From Candidatus Auribacter fodinae (lineage in GTDB: Bacteria > Auribacterota > Auribacteria > Auribacterales > Auribacteraceae): 64,000 nt of DNA. The notes under the pieces were generated by a model. That model saw only the letters and a list, made by a program, of their open reading frames with translations, did not search any database and was not told where the DNA came from. A program made the translations under genes and the position numbers. Numbering within the stretch: the stretch's first letter is position 1; each line of letters opens with the position of its first letter. The stretch is from assembly GCA_003599815.1 (NCBI GenBank), contig QZJZ01000035.1, positions 1 through 64,000 of the forward strand, given 5' to 3'. Positions 59,943 through 64,000 of this stretch are shown here, in pieces.

Positions 59943-60494
59943 TTATTTGAGGAACTTTGAGACAAACGGGGATGTTTCTCCTCTGCGCAGAAAATGCCCT
60001 GACGGCCCTTCTCCCAGAAATTCCGAAAACCACGATTCGTGTTCGATTTCCTCGTTTAGAATAGCCAGAGCGAGGTCGTAGGTTCTGTGGTCCTTGCCTG
60101 CGGTCATATTGCATATTTCTGTGTATCCCTTTACGGCACATCGTTCTGCGTCAACAAGGACTTTCAGGATTTCCATAGCGTTTTCGGGATTTTTCGGCAG
60201 GTTCGCCGGAGGGCATGCGGACATATCATGGAATTCCTTCATGCAATTCGGCAATTTGCCGCCAAGCTCATATATGCGGGGCATCAAAGCTTCGAAATGA
60301 TTCCTGTCTTCTATCCTCGCTGTTTCCGCAATTTCTTTGACGCCTTCACCCTGTAACCCAATCAGGTTCGCTCGCAGGATTGTGTAATAATAGTAGGTTG
60401 TTAGTTCCGCGGACGCGTTTTTGATCAGTAACGTTAATAACTTGTCCAGATCAACGCCAGCGCTTTTTACCATATTGATTGCTACTTTTGCCAT
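59943..60494 (-). CDS. Dps-like ferritin-family protein (DPSL type)
   Basis: 183-residue cytoplasmic four-helix-bundle protein that oxidises and stores iron using peroxide, protecting DNA and enzymes. It closely resembles the archaeal/bacterial DPSL group: AELTTYYYYTILRANL (with Glu30), IEDRNHFEALMPRIYELGG (Glu62, His66), VDAERCAVKGYTEICN (Glu117, Cys119, Cys128), LAILNEEIEHESWF (Glu149, His152), and the C-terminal PSGHF...SPFVSKFLK. The ferroxidase ligands are those of a bacterioferritin-like centre, and Cys94, Cys119 and Cys128 fit the thiol pair of that group. A consensus AGGAGG (complement of 60502-60507) lies seven bases before the ATG. It sits downstream of perR behind operator-like repeats, so peroxide-induced expression is likely. 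Confidence 0.92.
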   Translation of the reverse strand: MAKVAINMVKSAGVDLDKLLTLLIKNASAELTTYYYYTILRANLIGLQGEGVKEIAETARIEDRNHFEALMPRIYELGGKLPNCMKEFHDMSACPPANLPKNPENAMEILKVLVDAERCAVKGYTEICNMTAGKDHRTYDLALAILNEEIEHESWFSEFLGEGPSGHFLRRGETSPFVSKFLK

Positions 60495-60571
60495 GTTGAA
60501 GCCTCCTTTTGCTGTTGAATTGTTTCATTCCTGATGACTTTGGCTTTGATTAAGCCGCTGTAAATTGCACA

Positions 60572-60606
60572 TAGTATTAATTACTAAGTAGTAATAATTA
60601 CTACTT
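60572..60606. promoter_or_regulatory. Tandem PerR-like operator upstream of dpsL
   Basis: Two 15-bp boxes of the form TAGTA-N5-TACTA (60572-60586 and 60589-60603) are separated by two bases. The second sits in a larger 10-1-10 palindrome (60586-60606) and shares the TAAT-N-ATT centre of the known PerR box TTATAATNATTATAA. Confidence 0.75.
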
Positions 60607-60620
60607 AAAGACAAAAAATT

Positions 60621-61049
60621 TTATTTGCTGCATTTATCGCACAGTCCTTCCAATACGACACGCTTATTCACTATTTTAAATCTATTCTGAAGTTCCTGTG
60701 GAATTTCAATGCAGTCAAGTGATTCGCTGGAGAAATCAATTATCTCGTAACATTTCATGCATCGGAAATGGTGATGTGTTTCGATGTTCGGGTCAAAGCG
60801 TTTTTTCTCGCCGTATCCTTCCACGACATTAACGATTCCCATCTGAGAAAAGGAGAGCAGGGTTCGGTACACCGTATCGAACGAGATATTGGGAAAAATG
60901 CGTACAATGCGCTGATACAGGTCGTCCGTTGACGGGTGGTCTTTCGCCCTGACCATCTCCTCAAAAATAGCCGTTCTTTGAGGGGTGATCTTTAATCCGT
61001 GCTGATTGCATTTTTCCCTGAATAAGGCCATTGACTGTTCTATGTTCAT
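60621..61049 (-). CDS. perR: Fur-family peroxide-sensing repressor, PerR type
   Basis: 142-residue DNA-binding metalloregulator: winged helix at about 1-84, dimerisation and metal domain at 85-142. CxxC pairs 97/100 and 137/140 form the structural zinc site. His38, Asp86, His92, His94 and Asp105 match the PerR regulatory metal site. Asp rather than Glu at position 105 (in EIIDF) is the residue that separates peroxide-sensing PerR from Fur; His38 and His92 correspond to the histidines oxidised by peroxide with bound iron. The dpsL gene follows 126 bases downstream on the same strand. Operator-like repeats over its own promoter indicate autoregulation. An AAGGG ribosome-binding site precedes the ATG. 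Confidence 0.92.
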   Translation of the reverse strand: MNIEQSMALFREKCNQHGLKITPQRTAIFEEMVRAKDHPSTDDLYQRIVRIFPNISFDTVYRTLLSFSQMGIVNVVEGYGEKKRFDPNIETHHHFRCMKCYEIIDFSSESLDCIEIPQELQNRFKIVNKRVVLEGLCDKCSK

Positions 61050-61076
61050 AACACAAGACCCTTATGCTATTTTGAT

Positions 61077-61100
61077 ATTACTATATAGTAATGATTCTTA
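61077..61100. promoter_or_regulatory. PerR-like operator over the perR promoter
   Basis: A perfect 16-bp palindrome (61077-61092, ATTACTATATAGTAAT) overlaps a PerR-box-like TAGTAATGATTCTTA (61086-61100). The TACTA-NN-TAGTA junction is arranged exactly as between the two boxes upstream of dpsL. Confidence 0.7.
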
Positions 61101-61108
61101 TTTAGCAA
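61080..61108 (-). promoter_or_regulatory. Sigma-70 promoter of perR
   Basis: On the minus strand TTGCTA (complement of 61103-61108) and TATAGT (complement of 61080-61085) are 17 bases apart. The -10 element lies inside the operator palindrome, so a bound repressor would block RNA polymerase. Confidence 0.65.
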
Positions 61109-61339
61109 GTGAATTTTATTGGTATTGATAATTTCTTATAGTCTTTTTGATATGAGTCTATGCGGCTCATTCATCATCAGGGAATGATACTGCTGGCGCT
61201 ATTCGCTGTGCCATGGTAAGGTTAAATTATGCTATCTGCCTTGACTGAGCGGATAGATATTGCCGACAGGAACAAAAAGTGTCTGTTAGGCAAACTGTTG
61301 CAGACTAAAAGTTTTGAATTACAGTAAGGAGGTAGTGCG

Positions 61340-62860
61340 ATGTTTGCGCAAAGAACCAGTGGTATTTTACTGCACCCGACATCTCTTCCTTCTGATTTTG
61401 GTATAGGAGATCTGGGGCACACGGCATACAGGTTTGTTGATTTTTTAAAGGAAACAGGCCAGTCGCTTTGGCAGGTACTGCCGCTGGGGCATATCAGTTA
61501 TGGAAATTCGCCGTATATGTGTCTGTCCGCATTCGGAGGCAACCCATACCTTATCAGTCCTCAGAAAATGGTTGATGACGGCTATCTTGACTTGTCGGAT
61601 ATAGAGCGATTGCATGGTTTCCCGGATCATCGTGTTGATTACGGGTTGGTGATAGACAGCAAACTGCGCCTGTTTAAAAAAGCGTTTGAAAAGTGCAGAA
61701 GAAAAAGATATCCCGATGATTATTACCGGTTTTGTGAGGAACATTCGTTCTGGTTGGAAGACTACGCGCTGTTCGTGTCTCTCAAATCCGCTCATTATAT
61801 GAAACCATGGACACTGTGGGAAAAAGGCGCGGCGAAACGCGACCCTGAAAGCCTTGTCCGCTGGCGTGATAAACTGGCGGAAGACATGGAGTTCTGGAAA
61901 TTCGTCCAGTATCTGTTCTTTAAACAATGGAACGATCTGAAACAGTATTGCGAGGAAAACGGGATTTCAATTATCGGTGATATACCGATATATGTTGCTC
62001 ACGACAGCGCCGAGGTATGGGCGAACCGTGATCTGTTTTTTCTCAACGATGACGGAAGCCCGATGGTTATATCCGGAGTGCCGCCTGACTATTTCAGCTC
62101 AACTGGACAGCGATGGGGCAACCCGATTTACCGCTGGGAAAAAATGGAGCAGAGAGGGTTCTCATGGTGGATAGACCGGTTTAAAGTCAATTTTTCTATG
62201 GTGGATATGGTGCGGCTTGACCATTTCAGAGGGTTTGAAGCCTACTGGGAGATATCGGCGCAGGAGGAAACCGCTGAAAACGGGCGTTGGGTGAAAGGGC
62301 CGGGCAGAAAATTGTTTGACGCTGTCCGTACTGCTCTGGGCGACGTAAAGCTGATCGCGGAAGATCTGGGCGTAATTACTGCGGAGGTCGATGCTCTGCG
62401 GGATGACCTGAATCTGCCGGGGATGCGTATTTTACAGATGGCGTTCGGTTCAGACCCCAAAGCGGCGGAGTACCGGCCCCATAACCACATCCGCAATTGC
62501 GCGGTTTATACGGCGTCTCATGACCACAATACCACGGTCGGATGGTTTACCGCTGAGCCGGGTTCGCAGTCCACGCAATCGCGCGGCGAGATAGAGGCTG
62601 AACGTGAGCTGGTCAAACAATATATCAATACCGACGGCGCACAAATCCAATGGGATTTTATACGTCTGGCGATGAGTTCCGTAGCACGTATTTGCCTTGT
62701 CCCGCTACAGGATGTGCTTGGACTTGGTACTGAGGCGCGAATGAATCTGCCCGGCAGACCGCAGGGTAACTGGGAATGGCGGTTTACCGACACTATGATT
62801 ACCAGCGAAATAAAACATACACTGCGTCAACTGACAGAACTGTATGAACGATCAGTATAA
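61340..62860 (+). CDS. malQ: 4-alpha-glucanotransferase (amylomaltase, GH77)
   Basis: 506 residues, the usual length for short bacterial amylomaltases. It is a cytoplasmic enzyme that moves alpha-1,4-glucan segments between maltooligosaccharides or glycogen chains. The N-terminus RTSGILLHPTSLPSDFGIGD and the GQSLWQVLPLGHISYGNSPY segment are diagnostic. Catalytic residues are Asp294 (nucleophile, in VRLDHFRG), Glu341 (acid/base, in LIAEDLG) and Asp395 (transition-state stabiliser, in ASHDHNT); MNLPGRPQGNWEWR closes the active site. A strong AAGGAGG (61326-61332) precedes the ATG. No other glycogen gene is next to it in this window. It is convergent with the transporter gene, 60 bases apart, with no obvious terminator between them. 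Confidence 0.97.
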   Translation: MFAQRTSGILLHPTSLPSDFGIGDLGHTAYRFVDFLKETGQSLWQVLPLGHISYGNSPYMCLSAFGGNPYLISPQKMVDDGYLDLSDIERLHGFPDHRVDYGLVIDSKLRLFKKAFEKCRRKRYPDDYYRFCEEHSFWLEDYALFVSLKSAHYMKPWTLWEKGAAKRDPESLVRWRDKLAEDMEFWKFVQYLFFKQWNDLKQYCEENGISIIGDIPIYVAHDSAEVWANRDLFFLNDDGSPMVISGVPPDYFSSTGQRWGNPIYRWEKMEQRGFSWWIDRFKVNFSMVDMVRLDHFRGFEAYWEISAQEETAENGRWVKGPGRKLFDAVRTALGDVKLIAEDLGVITAEVDALRDDLNLPGMRILQMAFGSDPKAAEYRPHNHIRNCAVYTASHDHNTTVGWFTAEPGSQSTQSRGEIEAERELVKQYINTDGAQIQWDFIRLAMSSVARICLVPLQDVLGLGTEARMNLPGRPQGNWEWRFTDTMITSEIKHTLRQLTELYERSV

Positions 62861-62919
62861 GCCCCGATAGGCAGGTGTTATTTATCATCCGTCACAGGCG
62901 TACTCGTCGTACATAGTAC

Positions 62920-64000
62920 CTATTTTTTAACGCTGGCAACGAGTTCGCCGGCGTGTTCCAATGCCCTGTCAATATTCGGCAGGACATTTTCTGCGCCGAT
63001 CAGGTCGATAATGCCGGTCTTTTCAAGTTTGTTACGAAGGTGCGCCCGTACACCGGAAAGAACTAGAATGATTCCCCGTTTTTTTGATTCTTTTGTCACC
63101 TGACGCAATGCGTTTAAGCCGGTTGCGTCGATACTCGATACATGGCGCATACGGAATATTCTCACCATCGGGCTTTTTTCAATATTATTCATCATTTCAA
63201 TAAAAGTTGATGCTACACCAAAAAAGAAAGGCCCGTTTATTTCGTACAGTTCCACGCCGTGAGGAATGACTTTTTTGTCCATTGCGTCAGGGTCGTCCCG
63301 GTCTTCTTCGTCGAGATACACGCCCTGAACTTCATTGATATTATTTAAAGTTGACAGGCGTCGTATAAACAGAAAAGATGCCAGCACAATACCGACTTCG
63401 ATAGCAACGGTCAGGTCAAATATTATTGTCAGGGAAAACACGATCAGCAGAACAACCACGTCGCTCCGCGGAGAACGCAGAACCATGGAGAACGAGTGCC
63501 ATTCTGCCATCCGGTATGATACGATAACCAAAATTCCTGCCAGTGTGGCAAGAGGAATAAGAGCCGCCCATTTTCCGAAAAAAAGAAGAATGATATAGAG
63601 TGTTAATGCGTGGATGATACCTGCAATGGGTGTTCGTCCGCCGTTATGTACGTTGGTTGCCGTACGGGCTATAGCCCCAGTAGCGGGGATACCGCCGAAT
63701 AACGGTGAGAAGACATTCGCTATTCCTTGCGCGATAAGTTCCATATTTGAGCGATGCTTTGCGCCGATCATACCGTCAGCGACAATAGCTGACAGGAGCG
63801 ATTCTATTCCGGCAAGCATGGCGATAGTAAATGCTGGCCTGATAAGATCCTGCAACAACGCAAGATTGAAAGATGGAAAAATAGGAGCAGGAAGTGTACT
63901 GGAAATGACGCCGAAACGGTCGCCGATTGTCTCTACGGGAAGTTTAAACCAGTAGGCGGCAAGGGTAGTGACGATAATTGCGACAAGAGAACCGGGTATT
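62920..64000 (-). CDS. SulP/SLC26-family anion transporter with STAS domain (5' end beyond window)
   Basis: 360 C-terminal codons are in the window; the frame stays open to the edge, so the start lies outside. The N-terminal part shown (IPGSLVAIIVTTLAAYWF and onwards) belongs to the SulP core. Residues with AGIESLLSAIVADGMIGAKH and then GIANVFSPLFGGIPATGAIA are the conserved substrate-site helices of the family. More membrane helices follow (TLYIILLFFGKWAALIPLAT, VVLLIVFSLTIIFDLTVAIE). The C-terminal STAS domain covers roughly the last 110 residues, with SSIDATGLNAL at the conserved phosphorylation-type loop. It probably carries sulfate, bicarbonate or another anion; the substrate cannot be read from sequence. 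Confidence 0.93.
   Translation of the reverse strand, partial: IPGSLVAIIVTTLAAYWFKLPVETIGDRFGVISSTLPAPIFPSFNLALLQDLIRPAFTIAMLAGIESLLSAIVADGMIGAKHRSNMELIAQGIANVFSPLFGGIPATGAIARTATNVHNGGRTPIAGIIHALTLYIILLFFGKWAALIPLATLAGILVIVSYRMAEWHSFSMVLRSPRSDVVVLLIVFSLTIIFDLTVAIEVGIVLASFLFIRRLSTLNNINEVQGVYLDEEDRDDPDAMDKKVIPHGVELYEINGPFFFGVASTFIEMMNNIEKSPMVRIFRMRHVSSIDATGLNALRQVTKESKKRGIILVLSGVRAHLRNKLEKTGIIDLIGAENVLPNIDRALEHAGELVASVKK

Noticed and set aside
1..64000. Transposase, integrase, phage or defence genes
   Set aside because: No intact or partial protein with motifs of these families was seen on either strand; the only mobile-like DNA is the short non-coding repeat pair.

Overview
The window looks like part of a genome from an uncultured bacterium of the PVC/Omnitrophota type. 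This rests on two giant secreted genes, PEP-CTERM sorting tails, NHL/PKD/thrombospondin-3 (TSP3) exoproteins, and an N-terminal module (HIQDAH followed by a GGFHTRG motif) of a kind I associate with Omnitrophota. The assignment is an inference from gene content; there is no rRNA or other phylogenetic marker to confirm it. Two genes (4,737 and 9,787 residues) occupy about 68% of the 64 kb.

Layout. 1-3.5 kb: the first codons of a possible minus-strand gene, an AT-rich hypothetical gene, glnS, and a flavodoxin-like FMN/Fe-S protein closed by a strong terminator. 3.5-21.3 kb: a long AT-rich leader, a 14.2 kb gene for a secreted protein built from eight 7-bladed beta-propeller-like blocks separated by TSP3 calcium-binding spacers, then a small secreted protein and an O-antigen-ligase-like membrane protein, closely spaced on the same strand. 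21.3-27.1 kb: three more secreted proteins (DNRLRE/PEP-CTERM, NHL-PKD-TSP3, HAF-repeat/PEP-CTERM), with two inverted copies of a short interspersed repeat and a gene remnant abutting one copy. 27.3-30.2 kb: a hybrid Cache/PAS histidine kinase with a receiver domain. 30.5-59.9 kb: one uninterrupted 29.4 kb gene, closed by a hairpin shared with the convergent gene beyond. 60-61.1 kb (minus strand): a Dps-like ferritin and a PerR-type regulator with matching operator-like repeats in front of both. 61.3-64 kb: malQ (4-alpha-glucanotransferase) and a convergent SulP transporter truncated by the window edge.

How it fits together. Most of the window encodes cell-surface or exported material: long calcium-binding adhesin-like chains, propeller proteins, PEP-CTERM substrates and a possible glycan polymerase/ligase. 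No exosortase is present here, so it must be encoded elsewhere. The perR-dpsL pair is a self-contained peroxide/iron-stress module. The most unusual items are the exact 8 x 7 blade arithmetic of the first giant protein and the composite architecture of the second: a ChaN/TraB-like head, an internal lipoprotein-type signal at residue 3000, a duplicated barrel plus beta-sandwich unit, long coiled coils, and a C-terminal third with repeated hydrophobic clusters.
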